This document shows, piece after piece, positions 8,026-18,436 of a stretch of DNA of 64,000 nucleotides. Every line of letters begins with the position of its first letter. Position 1 is the first letter of the stretch. Location: positions 78,559 through 142,558 of the forward strand of contig CACNIG010000002.1 in assembly GCA_902620455.1 (NCBI GenBank), written 5' to 3'. The notes under the pieces were generated by a model. The model was not told where the DNA came from. It ran no database searches and was given only the letters and a program-made list of their open reading frames with translations. The DNA comes from an uncultured Bacteroidota bacterium (GTDB lineage: Bacteria > Bacteroidota > Bacteroidia > Flavobacteriales > Flavobacteriaceae). Both the position numbers and the translations under genes were made by a program.

Positions 8026-8990
8026 TATGTTAAAATTTTAGTAAAGATATCTGAAATTTGTTTTGTTTCAATTAAAAATGCGTCATGACCATGAATTGAT
8101 TCTATAACATGATTTTTAATTTTTACTTTTTGTTTTTTAAGCCTTTGAGTAGTAATTCTATCTTCATCAGGCAAGAAAAAAATATCTGAATCAACTGAAA
8201 TTATGTGAATCTCTGATTTTGAAGGCATAATTTTTGACTCTAATCTTGAATCGTCTCTTGTAATATTAGCAGATCTTAAAAGTTTGTTTAAAAATTTATA
8301 GGAGCTTAGGTTAAACCTTTGATTAAGTTTAATTGCATGGTGATCTAGCCATGATTCAACATTAAAAATTCCTTTTTCAATATTCTTAGATCTTAAGAAT
8401 CTTTGATTAAGAGACTCAGGTGTTCTGTAGAATGTCATTGCATGAATTCTTGCATCTCCAATGGGGTCTTTTGAGTTTTCTAGAATTCTATCTTGTAAAA
8501 AAGTGTTAGCTATTAACCAATCATTTGCTTTCCAATCTGAAGCTACAGGAATAATCTTTTCTGCAATATCATTTTTAATTGCAGCCATCTCCCATGTTAA
8601 ACATCCTCCAATTGATCCTCCAATTATAGCATATAATTTTGAAATTTTTAATTTATCTAAAACCTTAATAAAAATATGTGCTACATCTCCTAAGTCTAAT
8701 TCAACACTGAAATTAAAGTTTTCTTCATTAAACCCATTTCCTGGAATGTTAATACAAAGCACTGTGAATTTATTTAGATCAATTGCCCTACTTATTCCAA
8801 CAATTTCACTCCACCATCCATCCTTTCCAGATACAATTGAATTTCCAGTTAATGCATGATTAATAAGAATAACTGGAGCAGTTCCTAATCTTTTCCCAAA
8901 AAATTGATAGCTTAATTGAAAATTTTGAAGTTTATTACCAGATGAGGATTCAAAATTTTCAATTACTATCTTTTTTAAATCATCTTTCAA
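8025..8990 (-). CDS. metX: Homoserine O-acetyltransferase
   Basis: MetX activates homoserine with acetyl-CoA for methionine synthesis. The 321-residue alpha/beta hydrolase has the oxyanion-side NHALTGNS segment, the nucleophile elbow GGSIGG (Ser126) and C-terminal acid and histidine in VDSDIFFLPDEDR and IHGHDAFLIE. The length fits the short Bacteroidota MetX form. The start is a TTG at 8988-8990, three bases after the metY stop; the nearby ATG is out of frame. It supplies O-acetylhomoserine to the enzyme encoded just upstream. Confidence 0.88.
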   Translation of the reverse strand: MKDDLKKIVIENFESSSGNKLQNFQLSYQFFGKRLGTAPVILINHALTGNSIVSGKDGWWSEIVGISRAIDLNKFTVLCINIPGNGFNEENFNFSVELDLGDVAHIFIKVLDKLKISKLYAIIGGSIGGCLTWEMAAIKNDIAEKIIPVASDWKANDWLIANTFLQDRILENSKDPIGDARIHAMTFYRTPESLNQRFLRSKNIEKGIFNVESWLDHHAIKLNQRFNLSSYKFLNKLLRSANITRDDSRLESKIMPSKSEIHIISVDSDIFFLPDEDRITTQRLKKQKVKIKNHVIESIHGHDAFLIETKQISDIFTKILT

Positions 8991-8993
8991 ATT

Positions 8994-10265
8994 TTACAAT
9001 GATTTTATAGCATTCTTTAAGTCCTCAATTAAGTCAGCTGGATCTTCAAGGCCAATGCTTAATCTAACCAAATCAGACGTCACACCTGTTGACTTTTGTT
9101 GTTCCTCATTTAATTGTTGGTGAGTAGTACTTGAAGGGTGTATAATTAAAGACTTGGAATCTCCAAAATTAGCCAATAAAGAGAATATTTTAGTACTATC
9201 AGTTAATTTTTTTGCTGAATCAAATCCACCTTTTAAACCAAATGTTACAATACCACTTTGACCATTTTTTAAATATTTCTGTGACAATTTATAATATTTC
9301 GAGGATTTAAGACCAGGATAATTAACCCATGCAACTTGAGATTGTTTTTCTAACCATTCTGCAACCTTTAATGCATTTTCAGAATGTTTTTTTATTCTAA
9401 CAGATAAGGTCTCGAGTCCTTGAATTGTTTGAAAACAGTTAAAAGGACTTGGAGCACTTCCAAGGTCTCTAAGACCTTCAATCCTAACTTTAGCAATGAA
9501 TGCAGCTGGACCCAATACATCATGATAAACTAAACCATGATATCCTGGGGATGGTTCTGTAAATTCATCAAATAATCCACTACTCCAATCAAAATTACCT
9601 GCATCTATTATTGCCCCCCCAATCGAGGTTCCATTACCTGTAATGTATTTAGTTGTTGAGTGAATTACAATATCAGCACCATAGTTGATTGGTTTTAACA
9701 AATATGGAGTTGCAACTGTATTATCCACAATTAGTGGGAGCTTTGCTTTTTTTGCAATTTTTGAAATTGCTTCTATGTCAAGAACGTCCAACTTTGGATT
9801 TCCCATACTCTCAATGTAAATAGCCCTAGTATCTTTATTAATTGCTTTAGAGAAATTGTCAACTTTATTTGGATCAACAAAAGTTGTTGTGATTCCATAC
9901 CTAGGAAGTGTTACATTTAATAAATTATATGTTCCACCATAAAGGCTATTTGAGGAAACAATATGATCCCCTGTCTTTAAGAGTGTCAACAATGTTGTTG
10001 CCAAAGCTGCAGAACCAGATGAAGTTGCAACGGCAGCAATACCTCCTTCAATAGATGCTAACCTTTGCTCTAGTACATCTGCTGTAGGATTATTAAGTCT
10101 TGTATAAATATACCCAGGTTCAGCAAGTGAAAATAATTTTGCTGCATGGTCAGTATCATCAAATACATACGATGTTGTTTGATAGATTGGGACTGCTCTA
10201 GTTCCCTCTGTTTTTGTAGTGTTATGCCCAGCATGTAATGCCAGGGTTTGATCATTTTGACTCAT
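8994..10265 (-). CDS. metY: O-acetylhomoserine sulfhydrylase (aminocarboxypropyltransferase)
   Basis: This PLP enzyme condenses O-acetylhomoserine with sulfide to give homocysteine. The 423-residue protein is of the Cys/Met metabolism family: LALHAGHNTTKTEGTRAVPI at the N-terminus, YTRLNNPTADVLEQRLASIEGG, and HSTTKYITGNG with the PLP-binding Lys206. The length (about 425) and N-terminus favour MetY over cystathionine synthase/lyase (about 380). Its ATG overlaps the metK stop (ATGA). Together with metX it forms a direct-sulfhydrylation route to homocysteine. Confidence 0.92.
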   Translation of the reverse strand: MSQNDQTLALHAGHNTTKTEGTRAVPIYQTTSYVFDDTDHAAKLFSLAEPGYIYTRLNNPTADVLEQRLASIEGGIAAVATSSGSAALATTLLTLLKTGDHIVSSNSLYGGTYNLLNVTLPRYGITTTFVDPNKVDNFSKAINKDTRAIYIESMGNPKLDVLDIEAISKIAKKAKLPLIVDNTVATPYLLKPINYGADIVIHSTTKYITGNGTSIGGAIIDAGNFDWSSGLFDEFTEPSPGYHGLVYHDVLGPAAFIAKVRIEGLRDLGSAPSPFNCFQTIQGLETLSVRIKKHSENALKVAEWLEKQSQVAWVNYPGLKSSKYYKLSQKYLKNGQSGIVTFGLKGGFDSAKKLTDSTKIFSLLANFGDSKSLIIHPSSTTHQQLNEEQQKSTGVTSDLVRLSIGLEDPADLIEDLKNAIKSL

Positions 10266-11515
10266 AATTTAAGTGTTTTAATTAAAAGATTTTTATACTC
10301 TAATTTTTCCCAAGGGAAAAGCTCAACTTCAATTTTTTTAACTCCCGAGTATTTAGAGTTAAATGTTTTAGTTTTTTTTTCAGATTTTCTACCCATATGA
10401 CCATATGACGCTGTTTCAAGATAAATAGGATCTCTAAGTTTGAATCTTGATTCTATCGAATGTGGTTTTAAATCAAAAATTTCATTTACTATTTTAGATA
10501 GTTCAGAATCTGAAACTTTAATTTTGGACTTTCCGCAAGTATCTATATTTAGTGATACTGGTTCAGCAACTCCAATAGCATAGCTAAGCTGGATCAATAT
10601 TTCATCGGATACTCCAGCCTTAACTAAATTTTTTGCAATGTGTCTTGCCGCATATGCTGCACTTCTGTCAACTTTACTTGGATCTTTCCCACTAAAAGCT
10701 CCTCCACCATGAGCTCCTCTACCTCCATATGTGTCAATTATAATTTTTCGACCAGTTAAGCCAGTATCACCATGCGGCCCGCCAATAACAAATTTTCCTG
10801 TTGGATTAACGTAGATTTTAATATTATCATTAAATAGTTTTTGAATTTCAGGGTCATAAGAATCTTTTACAATTGGAATAAGAATTTTAACCATATCTTT
10901 TCTTATTTGATTCAACATTTTTTCATCATCATTGTCGAATTCATCATGTTGAGTTGAAATAACAATTGTATCTATCCTTAATGGGACATCATTATCATCG
11001 TACTCTATAGTCACCTGAGATTTTGAATCTGGTCTTAAATATGGAATTTCTTTAGATCTTCTGAGTTTTGATAGCTTTATTAAAAGTCTATTTGCAATGT
11101 CTAAAGTTAGAGGGATTGAATTTTCAGTTTCATTACATGCATAACCAAACATTATTCCTTGATCACCAGCTCCTTGATCTTCTTTTACACTTCTTTCTAA
11201 TCCTCTTAAAATATCCTCTGATTGTTCGTGAATTAATGACATAACTGCACATGATTCTCCAGAAAACTTATACAAATCATTGTTATATCCAATATCTTTT
11301 ATAATATCTCTTGCAATCTCTTGAACATCTAAATAAGTATTACTTGATACTTCTCCAGAGAGTATAACCTGACCTGTGGTTACCAGAGTTTCACAAGCAA
11401 CTTTGCTATTAGGATCAAAAGCTAAGAAGTTATCCAATATTCCATCACTTATTTGATCTGAAACTTTATCAGGGTGTCCCTCACTAACAGATTCGGAAGT
11501 AAATAAATACGACAT
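10262..11515 (-). CDS. metK: S-adenosylmethionine synthetase
   Basis: MetK makes SAM from methionine and ATP. The 417-residue protein has the N-terminal TSESVSEGHPDKVSDQISD, the GAGDQGIMFGYA hexapeptide region and the glycine-rich GGRGAHGGGAFSGKDPSKVD P-loop signature. It is the first gene of the operon metK-metY-metX-osmC. A SAM-II class aptamer lies in the leader, so the end product SAM should repress the whole transcript. Confidence 0.96.
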   Translation of the reverse strand: MSYLFTSESVSEGHPDKVSDQISDGILDNFLAFDPNSKVACETLVTTGQVILSGEVSSNTYLDVQEIARDIIKDIGYNNDLYKFSGESCAVMSLIHEQSEDILRGLERSVKEDQGAGDQGIMFGYACNETENSIPLTLDIANRLLIKLSKLRRSKEIPYLRPDSKSQVTIEYDDNDVPLRIDTIVISTQHDEFDNDDEKMLNQIRKDMVKILIPIVKDSYDPEIQKLFNDNIKIYVNPTGKFVIGGPHGDTGLTGRKIIIDTYGGRGAHGGGAFSGKDPSKVDRSAAYAARHIAKNLVKAGVSDEILIQLSYAIGVAEPVSLNIDTCGKSKIKVSDSELSKIVNEIFDLKPHSIESRFKLRDPIYLETASYGHMGRKSEKKTKTFNSKYSGVKKIEVELFPWEKLEYKNLLIKTLKL

Positions 11516-11561
11516 AAAATAAATTTGTAAGAAAAAAAGTGAATGATTGCGGGTAAAAGAA

Positions 11562-11615
11562 TTACTGCTTTAGCAATTTTTTTAAGAGGTTGCAATCAGT
11601 CAAATCCTTCCTCTG
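11562..11615 (-). ncRNA. SAM-II riboswitch upstream of metK
   Basis: On the minus strand the leader contains AGAGG (11610-11614), the loop GGATTTGACTGATTGCAA, the closing arm CCTCT (11585-11589) and then GCTAAAGCAGT. This matches the SAM-II (SAM_alpha) layout: P1 closed by 5 bp, the invariant UUGCAA before the 3' arm, the GCUAAA element, and a pseudoknot between ACTG in the loop (complement at 11597-11600) and CAGT (11564-11567). No terminator follows before the ATG, so control is probably at translation. A competing small hairpin CCTC-AAACA-GAGG just 5' would use the same P1 arm. Confidence 0.85.
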
Positions 11616-11700
11616 TTTGAGGCTAAATTAAACAAAAAAAATTTATTTCAAATTATTCTACTTTTTTCTTTTAAAAAAACCTGTTATTTTGGCTAAAATT

Positions 11701-12303
11701 ATGAGAATAGCAATTGCCGGAAATATTGGTGCTGGGAAAACAAGCCTGACTAAGCAACTTTCCAAAAGTTTAAAATATAAAGCCTATTATGAGGATGTCA
11801 TTGCTAATCCTTACTTAGATGATTTTTATAATCACATGGAGAGGTGGTCATTTAATCTCCAAATTTATTTCTTAAATAGTAGATTCAAGCAACTAGTTTC
11901 AATTGACAATTCCAAAGAAAATGTGATTCAAGACAGAACTATATATGAAGATGCCTTCATATTTGCTCCAAATTTAAATTCAATGGGCCTAATGCCTCAA
12001 AGGGATTATGAAAATTACTTATCCCTTTTTGATACAATGCTTAATTTAGTTAAACCCCCCGACTTATTAGTTTACTTACAAAGTAGTATCCCTAACCTTG
12101 TAAACAAAATACACAAAAGGGGTAGAGATTATGAAAAAACCATTAGTATTGAATATTTAAGTAGACTTAATGAAAGATATGAAGCGTGGATCACAAATTA
12201 TGATAGTGGAAAACTTTTAAAAATTAATGTTGATGATCTAGATTTTGTTGAAAACAAATCAGATTACGATACAGTCCTAAAATTAATTAAAGAGGAACTT
12301 TAA
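11701..12303 (+). CDS. Deoxynucleoside kinase
   Basis: The enzyme phosphorylates deoxynucleosides for salvage. The 200-residue protein shows AIAGNIGAGKTSL (P-loop, Gly7-Thr14 from this start), QDRTIYEDAFIFA (the DRS-like substrate motif) and the lid helix ERYEAWI, as in dGK/dAK-type kinases. A frame extension to TTG at 11689 is possible, but ATG at 11701 puts the P-loop at the family-usual position. Base specificity cannot be read from the sequence. It stands alone between the divergent metK operon and hppA. Confidence 0.88.
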   Translation: MRIAIAGNIGAGKTSLTKQLSKSLKYKAYYEDVIANPYLDDFYNHMERWSFNLQIYFLNSRFKQLVSIDNSKENVIQDRTIYEDAFIFAPNLNSMGLMPQRDYENYLSLFDTMLNLVKPPDLLVYLQSSIPNLVNKIHKRGRDYEKTISIEYLSRLNERYEAWITNYDSGKLLKINVDDLDFVENKSDYDTVLKLIKEEL

Positions 12304-12322
12304 TTATATCTTTCTCCATATT

Positions 12323-12356
12323 TTTGCATTCCATTTTTAGCATTGTATTATATTTG
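12323..12356 (+). promoter_or_regulatory. Promoter of hppA
   Basis: TATATTTG (12349-12356) is a perfect TAnnTTTG -7 element, preceded 22 bases upstream by TTTG (12323-12326). It ends 15 bases before the hppA ATG. Confidence 0.6.
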
Positions 12357-12371
12357 AAAAAAATTTAAAAA

Positions 12372-14495
12372 ATGGACTACATAAATCTTATCCCTTTAGC
12401 TGGTGTTATAGCGTTAATATTTGTTTTTATTAAAAATTCATCAGTTTCTAAGAAAGAAGTTGGAAATGCAAAAATGGCTAAAATTGCGAAGAATATCGCA
12501 GATGGTGCTATGGCATTTTTAAAGGCTGAATATAAAATTTTATCAGTTTTTGTAATTATTACCTCTGTGTTGCTAGCATTTAAAGGAATTAATGAAGGAA
12601 GTAGCTGGTTGGTTGCTGTATCTTTTGTCGTTGGCGCATTATGTTCTGGTCTAGCAGGTTTTATCGGTATGCAAGTTGCAACAAAGGCTAATGTAAGGAC
12701 TACTAATGCTGCTCAAGATTCTCTTGGAAAAGCACTTGAAATTGCATTTTCTGGTGGTTCTGTGATGGGAATGGGTGTAGTTGGATTAGGTGTCCTAGGA
12801 GTTGGTTCTCTGTTTATTATTTACAGACCTATGTTTACAGACATAAATACTGTAATACAAGTTTTATCTGGATTCTCCCTAGGTGCTTCGTCTATTGCAT
12901 TATTTGCTAGAGTTGGTGGTGGAATATATACCAAAGCTGCAGATGTTGGTGCTGATTTAGTTGGAAAAGTTGAAGCTGGTATCCCTGAAGACCATCCTCT
13001 AAATCCTGCAACAATTGCTGATAATGTTGGAGATAATGTTGGAGATGTTGCTGGAATGGGAGCAGATTTATTTGAGTCATTTGTTGGATCAATTATTGGG
13101 GCAATGGTTTTAGGTGCTGCTTTCGTTAGTTTAAGCGAATTTTCTGGAATTGAAATCAATGCAGTATTACTTCCATTATTTATAGCTGCCTCTGGAATAA
13201 TTATGTCCATAATAGGGACTTTCTTCGTTAAAGTCAAAGAAGGTGGTGATCCTCACAAGGCCCTAAATTTGGGTGAATTCATTTCAGCTGGATTAATGAT
13301 TGCTATAACTTGGTTCTTGATACAATATTTACTTCCTGAGTCATGGGTTTTTAATGATACCGAATACACTTCAGTGGGAGTTTTCATTGCTACAATCAGT
13401 GGTTTAATAGCAGGTCTTTTAGTCGGTAAAGTAACAGAATATTACACTGCAACTGGAAAAAAACCTGTTCTATCAATTGTTGAACAATCTGAGACTGGAC
13501 CTGCAACTACAATTATAAGCGGTCTTGGTGTTGGAATGATTTCCACAGCTCTACCAATAATATTCATATGTGCTGCAATATTATTTTCATATGAATTTGC
13601 AGGCCTTTATGGAATAGCGATTGCTGCTGTTGGTATGCTCGCTAATACTGGTATTCAGTTAGCAGTTGATGCCTATGGACCTATTTCTGATAATGCTGGA
13701 GGTATTGCAGAAATGGCAGAGTTAGATCCAAAAGTAAGAGAAAGAACAGATAAGCTTGATGCAGTTGGAAATACAACTGCTGCAATAGGTAAAGGTTTTG
13801 CTATTGCATCAGCTGCTCTAACAGCTCTTGCTTTATTTGCAGCGTATATGCAAACTGCTCAGATTACTGCAATTGATATCTCGAAACCAGTTGTTATGGC
13901 TGGACTTTTACTTGGTGCAATGTTACCATTTGTTTTTTCAGCTCTCTCGATGAAGGCAGTTGGTAAAGCAGCAATGAGTATGATAGAAGAAGTAAGAAGA
14001 CAATTTACAGATTTACCAAAATTGAAAGCTGCACTTGAAATAATGAGAAAGTATGATTCAGATTTGTCAAAGGCGTCTAAAGAAGACTTAAAGATCTTTA
14101 ATGATGCTGACGGTGTTGCAGAGTATAGTAAATGTGTTGAAATTTCTACACAAGCAGCATTAAGAGAGATGGTACTTCCAGGCTTAATGGCAATATCAGT
14201 TCCAGTTATTATTGGATTTGCTGGTGGTGCTGAGATGCTTGGTGGGCTATTAGCTGGAGTTACATCATGTGGTGTTTTAATGGCAATTTTTCAGTCAAAT
14301 GCTGGTGGTGCATGGGATAATGCAAAAAAAATGATTGAAGAAGATGGTAGGAAGGGTTCTGAAGCTCATAAAGCAGCAGTTGTTGGTGATACTGTTGGTG
14401 ATCCCTTTAAAGACACTTCTGGTCCATCACTAAACATTCTTCTTAAATTAATAGCTGTTGTTGCCCTTGTTATTGCACCACTACTTGTTGGTTAA
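12372..14495 (+). CDS. hppA: Membrane-bound ion-translocating pyrophosphatase
   Basis: This integral membrane enzyme couples pyrophosphate hydrolysis to Na+ and/or H+ export. The 707-residue, multi-spanning protein has the family signature [14 protein letters not shown] (182-195), the acidic [17 protein letters not shown] substrate loop and a C-terminal [15 protein letters not shown]. At [10 protein letters not shown] (466-475) the second Ala, where potassium-independent enzymes carry Lys, indicates a K+-dependent type. Such enzymes in marine bacteria often pump Na+, but the ion cannot be fixed from sequence alone. Its stop shares TTAA with the convergent pdhB stop. Confidence 0.95.
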   Translation: MDYINLIPLAGVIALIFVFIKNSSVSKKEVGNAKMAKIAKNIADGAMAFLKAEYKILSVFVIITSVLLAFKGINEGSSWLVAVSFVVGALCSGLAGFIGMQVATKANVRTTNAAQDSLGKALEIAFSGGSVMGMGVVGLGVLGVGSLFIIYRPMFTDINTVIQVLSGFSLGASSIALFARVGGGIYTKAADVGADLVGKVEAGIPEDHPLNPATIADNVGDNVGDVAGMGADLFESFVGSIIGAMVLGAAFVSLSEFSGIEINAVLLPLFIAASGIIMSIIGTFFVKVKEGGDPHKALNLGEFISAGLMIAITWFLIQYLLPESWVFNDTEYTSVGVFIATISGLIAGLLVGKVTEYYTATGKKPVLSIVEQSETGPATTIISGLGVGMISTALPIIFICAAILFSYEFAGLYGIAIAAVGMLANTGIQLAVDAYGPISDNAGGIAEMAELDPKVRERTDKLDAVGNTTAAIGKGFAIASAALTALALFAAYMQTAQITAIDISKPVVMAGLLLGAMLPFVFSALSMKAVGKAAMSMIEEVRRQFTDLPKLKAALEIMRKYDSDLSKASKEDLKIFNDADGVAEYSKCVEISTQAALREMVLPGLMAISVPVIIGFAGGAEMLGGLLAGVTSCGVLMAIFQSNAGGAWDNAKKMIEEDGRKGSEAHKAAVVGDTVGDPFKDTSGPSLNILLKLIAVVALVIAPLLVG

Positions 14496-15469
14496 ATATA
14501 TAGAACTTTTTTAACAGCCTTGATCACCTGGTCACTATTTGGGAGCCACTCCTCTAATAACACGGGAGAATATGGAGTTGGAGTGTCTGCATTATTTACT
14601 TTTTCAACTGGCGCATCTAGAAAATCAAAAATCTCATTTTGTACTTTGTGGGATATGTCTGTTGAAATATTTCCAAAAGGCCAGGCCTCTTCTAGTACAA
14701 CAAGTCTGTTAGTTTTTTTAACTGACTCTAAAACTGTGTCATAATCAATTGGTCTTAGTGTTCTTAGATCAATAATTTCACATTCAATTCCTTCTTTTTC
14801 AAGTTCATCAGCAGCCTTAAATGCCTCTTTTATTATTTTTCCAAATGAAACTACTGTCACATCTTTACCTTTTCTTTTAATGTCTGCAACACCAATTGGT
14901 AGTGTATATTCTCCTTCAGGAATTTCACCTTTATCACCATACATTTGTTCTGATTCCATGAAAATTACAGGATCATCATCTCTAATTGCAGATTTTAACA
15001 AACCTTTAGCATCATAAGGATTTGATGGCACGATTACTTTTAAACCAGGACAGTTTGCAAACCAGCTTTCAAAAGCCTGAGAATGAGTCGCTCCAAGCTG
15101 CCCAGCAGATGCAGTTGGACCTCTAAATACTATTGGACATGGAAATTGACCTCCAGACATTTGTCTGATCTTTGCAGCATTGTTGATTATTTGATCAATT
15201 CCTACTAAAGAAAAATTAAATGTCATAAATTCAATAATAGGTCTTGCTCCAACCATGGTAGAGCCAACGCCTACTCCTGAAAACCCAGCTTCAGAAATCG
15301 GTGTATCAATTACTCTCAATTCACCAAACTCATCAAGCATTCCCTTTGAAGCTTTGTATGCACCATTATATTCTGCTACTTCCTCTCCCATCAAGTAGAC
15401 TCTTTCGTCTCTTCTCATTTCTTCCGACATAGCCTCGCATATTGCTTCTCTAAACTGAACCGTTTTCAT
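14492..15469 (-). CDS. pdhB: Pyruvate dehydrogenase E1 component, beta subunit
   Basis: The 325-residue protein is the beta subunit of the thiamine-diphosphate E1 enzyme: [55 protein letters not shown] and a transketolase C-terminal domain ending in [12 protein letters not shown]. With an alpha subunit it decarboxylates pyruvate and passes the acetyl group to lipoyl-E2. The alpha and E2/E3 genes are not in the window. Lipoate synthesis genes lipA and lipB are present elsewhere in the window and would serve this complex. Confidence 0.92.
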   Translation of the reverse strand: MKTVQFREAICEAMSEEMRRDERVYLMGEEVAEYNGAYKASKGMLDEFGELRVIDTPISEAGFSGVGVGSTMVGARPIIEFMTFNFSLVGIDQIINNAAKIRQMSGGQFPCPIVFRGPTASAGQLGATHSQAFESWFANCPGLKVIVPSNPYDAKGLLKSAIRDDDPVIFMESEQMYGDKGEIPEGEYTLPIGVADIKRKGKDVTVVSFGKIIKEAFKAADELEKEGIECEIIDLRTLRPIDYDTVLESVKKTNRLVVLEEAWPFGNISTDISHKVQNEIFDFLDAPVEKVNNADTPTPYSPVLLEEWLPNSDQVIKAVKKVLYI

Positions 15470-15563
15470 ATAGAATAATTTTATGCGAATTTAATCATAA
15501 AAAAAATATTTCCTATAGTGCTCTAATGAGATTTAAATTTTATTTAATTAATTTGTGTCATTA

Positions 15564-15571
15564 TAATTTTG
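15564..15571 (+). promoter_or_regulatory. Candidate -7 box (TAATTTTG) for the BFN-thyA-folA-fabD run
   Basis: TAATTTTG fits TAnnTTTG and ends one base before the ATG at 15573. If used, the transcript would start at or within a base or two of the start codon, so the mRNA would be essentially leaderless. No good -33 TTTG is seen at 19-22 bases. Confidence 0.4.
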
Positions 15572-15572
15572 C

Positions 15573-16190
15573 ATGGAAATAGTAGAGCTAAAAATTCAAG
15601 GAATTTCTTACAGTGATAATACTTCAGGTGCATTTGCTCTTATACTTCAAGAAACAAACGGTTCAAGAAAATTACCAATTGTAATAGGAGGCTTTGAAGC
15701 TCAAGCAATTGCAATTGGTCTGGAAAAAAAAATAAAAACATCAAGACCACTTACTCATGAACTTTTTAAAAGTTTTGCTGACAAATTTGGCATCAAACTC
15801 AATCATATAATTATCAGTAAACTTAAAGATGGAGTATTTTTTTCAAATATTGTTTGTGAGAATAATGATGATATAATTAAAATTGACTCTAGGACATCAG
15901 ATGCAATTGCATTATCAATTAGATTTAATATACCAATTTTTGTTAAAAAAGATATTTTGGATGAAGCTGGATTTGATGATGATGAAAAGTATTCTGAGGA
16001 AATTAATTTTGCTGATAACAATTTCTTTAAAGATGAGAATTCAGATAAAAGCTATAAAAAGTCTAAAGACATAAAAAAAATTTCAACTAATAATATCAAA
16101 AAGATGCTTGAAAATAGTTTACAAAATGAAGACTATGAAATGGCAGCAAAACTAAGGGATGAACTTAATTCAAGAAAAAGTATAAAATGA
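15573..16190 (+). CDS. Bifunctional nuclease family (DUF151) protein with C-terminal UVR motif
   Basis: The 205-residue protein carries a bifunctional nuclease domain (residues ~1-130: [18 protein letters not shown], the [18 protein letters not shown] core). After a charged linker it carries a UvrB/UvrC-type UVR helical hairpin at ~175-205 ([20 protein letters not shown]). Proteins of this family are reported to have RNase and DNase activity, and the UVR motif suggests protein interaction as in UvrBC. Its cellular role is uncertain. The thyA ATG overlaps its stop (ATGA), so it is coupled to the dTMP genes. Confidence 0.85.
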   Translation: MEIVELKIQGISYSDNTSGAFALILQETNGSRKLPIVIGGFEAQAIAIGLEKKIKTSRPLTHELFKSFADKFGIKLNHIIISKLKDGVFFSNIVCENNDDIIKIDSRTSDAIALSIRFNIPIFVKKDILDEAGFDDDEKYSEEINFADNNFFKDENSDKSYKKSKDIKKISTNNIKKMLENSLQNEDYEMAAKLRDELNSRKSIK

Positions 16191-17011
16191 AACAATACCT
16201 TGATTTACTTAGACATATAAAAGAGAACGGTGTCGAGAAGAAGGATAGAACAGGAACTGGAACAATAAGTATTTTTGGCCATCAAATGAGATTTAATCTT
16301 CAAGATGGATTTCCTTTGGTTACAACAAAGAAATTACATTTAAGGTCAATCATACATGAATTAATTTGGTTTATTAATGGTGATACAAATATTAAATATT
16401 TGAAGGATAACGGAGTGACTATTTGGGATGAATGGGCAGATAAAAATGGAGATCTTGGCCCTATATATGGGTACCAATGGAGAAATTGGAATAGTGATGG
16501 AGTTGATCAACTTAATGATGTTATAAAATCATTAAAAAAAAATCCCTCAAGCAGAAGAATGATTGTAACTGCATGGAACCCTAATATTATTCCTGATAGT
16601 TCAAAATCTTTTGATGAAAATGTTAAAAATGGTAAAGCGGCATTACCTCCTTGTCATGCTTTTTTTCAATTCTATGTTTCTGAAAATAAACTTTCTTGCC
16701 AAATGTACCAGAGAAGTGCTGATGTTTTTTTAGGTGTTCCTTTTAACATTGCATCATATTCTCTATTAACTCACATGGTAGCTCAGGTATGTGATTATGA
16801 GGTAGGTGATTTCATACATACTTTTGGTGATACTCATATATATTTAAATCATATTGAGCAAGTAGAGCTCCAATTAAGTAGAGATCCCATGCCACTTCCT
16901 ACCTTAAAATTAAACGAAGAGGTTAAGAATATTGAAGATTTTAAATTTGAGGATATCGATATACTTAATTATAATTCTCATCCTCCAATTAAAGGTAAAA
17001 TTTCAGTATGA
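16187..17011 (+). CDS. thyA: Thymidylate synthase
   Basis: ThyA methylates dUMP to dTMP using methylene-tetrahydrofolate. The 274-residue protein matches throughout: [42 protein letters not shown] with nucleophile Cys156, and [17 protein letters not shown]. It is followed 3 bases later by folA, which regenerates tetrahydrofolate from the dihydrofolate that this reaction produces. Confidence 0.97.
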   Translation: MKQYLDLLRHIKENGVEKKDRTGTGTISIFGHQMRFNLQDGFPLVTTKKLHLRSIIHELIWFINGDTNIKYLKDNGVTIWDEWADKNGDLGPIYGYQWRNWNSDGVDQLNDVIKSLKKNPSSRRMIVTAWNPNIIPDSSKSFDENVKNGKAALPPCHAFFQFYVSENKLSCQMYQRSADVFLGVPFNIASYSLLTHMVAQVCDYEVGDFIHTFGDTHIYLNHIEQVELQLSRDPMPLPTLKLNEEVKNIEDFKFEDIDILNYNSHPPIKGKISV

Positions 17012-17014
17012 TTC

Positions 17015-17506
17015 ATGACTAACGAACTTACAATTATTGCTGCAGCCTCAATTAATAATGTTATTGGGAATAATAACAAACTTATATGGCATATACCCAA
17101 AGATTTAATAAGGTTTAAAGAACTTACTTCAAATCATGCGGTAATAATGGGAAGAAAAACTTTTGAGTCTCTTCCATACCCATTACCTAATAGATTAAAT
17201 ATAGTAGTAACCCGAAATGCTAGTTATAATAATGATGGAATTATTGTTTGTAAAAGTATTGAAGAGGCACTTTCCCATTGTAAGAATGATTCTCAACCGT
17301 TTATTATTGGAGGAGGAGAGATCTACACACAAACAATAGATATAGCAGATAAAATTGAATTAACCAGGGTATACAAAAATTATGATGGAGATGCATATTT
17401 TCCAGAGATTCCCGAGGAGAAATTTAATCTTATTAAAGAAGAAACTAATGAAATAAATGGTGATGAAAAGATTAAGTATTCATTTCTAACCTACAAAAGA
17501 AAATAA
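17015..17506 (+). CDS. folA: Dihydrofolate reductase
   Basis: This NADPH-dependent enzyme of 163 residues recycles dihydrofolate made by ThyA. Motifs include IIAAASINNVIGNNNKLIWH, with the catalytic acidic residue expected next to LIWHIPKDL, then VIMGRKTFESLP and FIIGGGEIYTQ. It sits between thyA and fabD with gaps of 3 and 1 bases and is certainly co-transcribed. Confidence 0.96.
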   Translation: MTNELTIIAAASINNVIGNNNKLIWHIPKDLIRFKELTSNHAVIMGRKTFESLPYPLPNRLNIVVTRNASYNNDGIIVCKSIEEALSHCKNDSQPFIIGGGEIYTQTIDIADKIELTRVYKNYDGDAYFPEIPEEKFNLIKEETNEINGDEKIKYSFLTYKRK

Positions 17507-17507
17507 T

Positions 17508-18380
17508 ATGAAAGCATATGTATTCCCTGGACAAGGATCTCAAAAACCAGGAATGGGGCAAAATTTGTATAATGAGGTTTTAGAGTCTAGAGCTCTTTTT
17601 AAAAAAGCTAATAAAATTTTAAATTTTAATATTACAGAATTAATGTTTGAAGGAACAGATGAAGACTTACTTCAGACAAAGGTCACTCAGCCAGCGATTT
17701 TTATTCACTCAGCTATTTTAGCTCTAACTTCAAAGACATTTGCTCCTGATGTATGCGCAGGGCATTCGTTAGGAGAGTTTTCAGCACTAGTTGCATCTAA
17801 TGCAATAAGTTTTGAAGATGGACTTAAATTAGTTTCAATTAGAGCTAATGCAATGCAAAAAGCTTGTCAAGACACAAATGGAACGATGGCTGCAATTATA
17901 GGCTTATCAGATGAAATTATAGAGTCATCATGCAGTGAGATAAATGGAATAGTTAAACCAGCAAACTATAATTGTCCTGGTCAGTTAGTAATTTCAGGTG
18001 AAATTAAATCAGTTGAGAAAGCCTGTCAACTACTAAAAGAAAAAGGTGCGAGAAGAGCATTAGTTCTTCCTGTTAGTGGTGCATTCCACTCCGAGTTAAT
18101 GAGTTCAGCCGTTAATGATCTAAAAAAAGGTATTGAAGAAACTGATTTTACAAAACCTTCATGTCCAATATATCAAAATTTCACAGGATGCCCTGAGCAA
18201 GAACCTGCAAAAATTAAAACAAATCTTTTAAGTCAGCTAACAGGTGCTGTTCTTTGGAATCAAAGTATTAATAAGATGATTGAAGATGGGGTTAAAGAGT
18301 TTTATGAAGTAGGACCTGGCAATACACTTCAAGGATTAATTAGAAAAACAAATAGAGAAGTAATTGTAGACAGGATCTAG
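17508..18380 (+). CDS. fabD: Malonyl-CoA:ACP transacylase
   Basis: FabD loads malonate onto acyl carrier protein for fatty acid synthesis. The 290-residue protein has the N-terminal VFPGQGSQKPGMGQ, the nucleophile motif GHSLGEF (Ser87) and SGAFHSELM with catalytic His194. It is the last gene of the plus-strand run and is separated from other fab genes. No clear terminator hairpin follows in the 56-base gap before the convergent aminotransferase gene. Confidence 0.95.
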   Translation: MKAYVFPGQGSQKPGMGQNLYNEVLESRALFKKANKILNFNITELMFEGTDEDLLQTKVTQPAIFIHSAILALTSKTFAPDVCAGHSLGEFSALVASNAISFEDGLKLVSIRANAMQKACQDTNGTMAAIIGLSDEIIESSCSEINGIVKPANYNCPGQLVISGEIKSVEKACQLLKEKGARRALVLPVSGAFHSELMSSAVNDLKKGIEETDFTKPSCPIYQNFTGCPEQEPAKIKTNLLSQLTGAVLWNQSINKMIEDGVKEFYEVGPGNTLQGLIRKTNREVIVDRI

Positions 18381-18436
18381 ACTATTTCTTGTAAACTTTT
18401 CCACCTTTTTTTAACTAAAGTAAATTAATTGATCAA

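Noticed and set aside
11516..11561. A terminator between the SAM-II aptamer and metK
   Set aside because: There is a T-rich run (CTTTTTTTC on the minus strand) but no stable G/C stem before it, so only a translational mechanism can be suggested.
12821..13237. A 138-codon open frame antisense to hppA
   Set aside because: It is a mirror frame of a highly repetitive membrane protein gene, rich in Thr/Pro/Ile, with no plausible start context or homology; hppA is unambiguous on the other strand.
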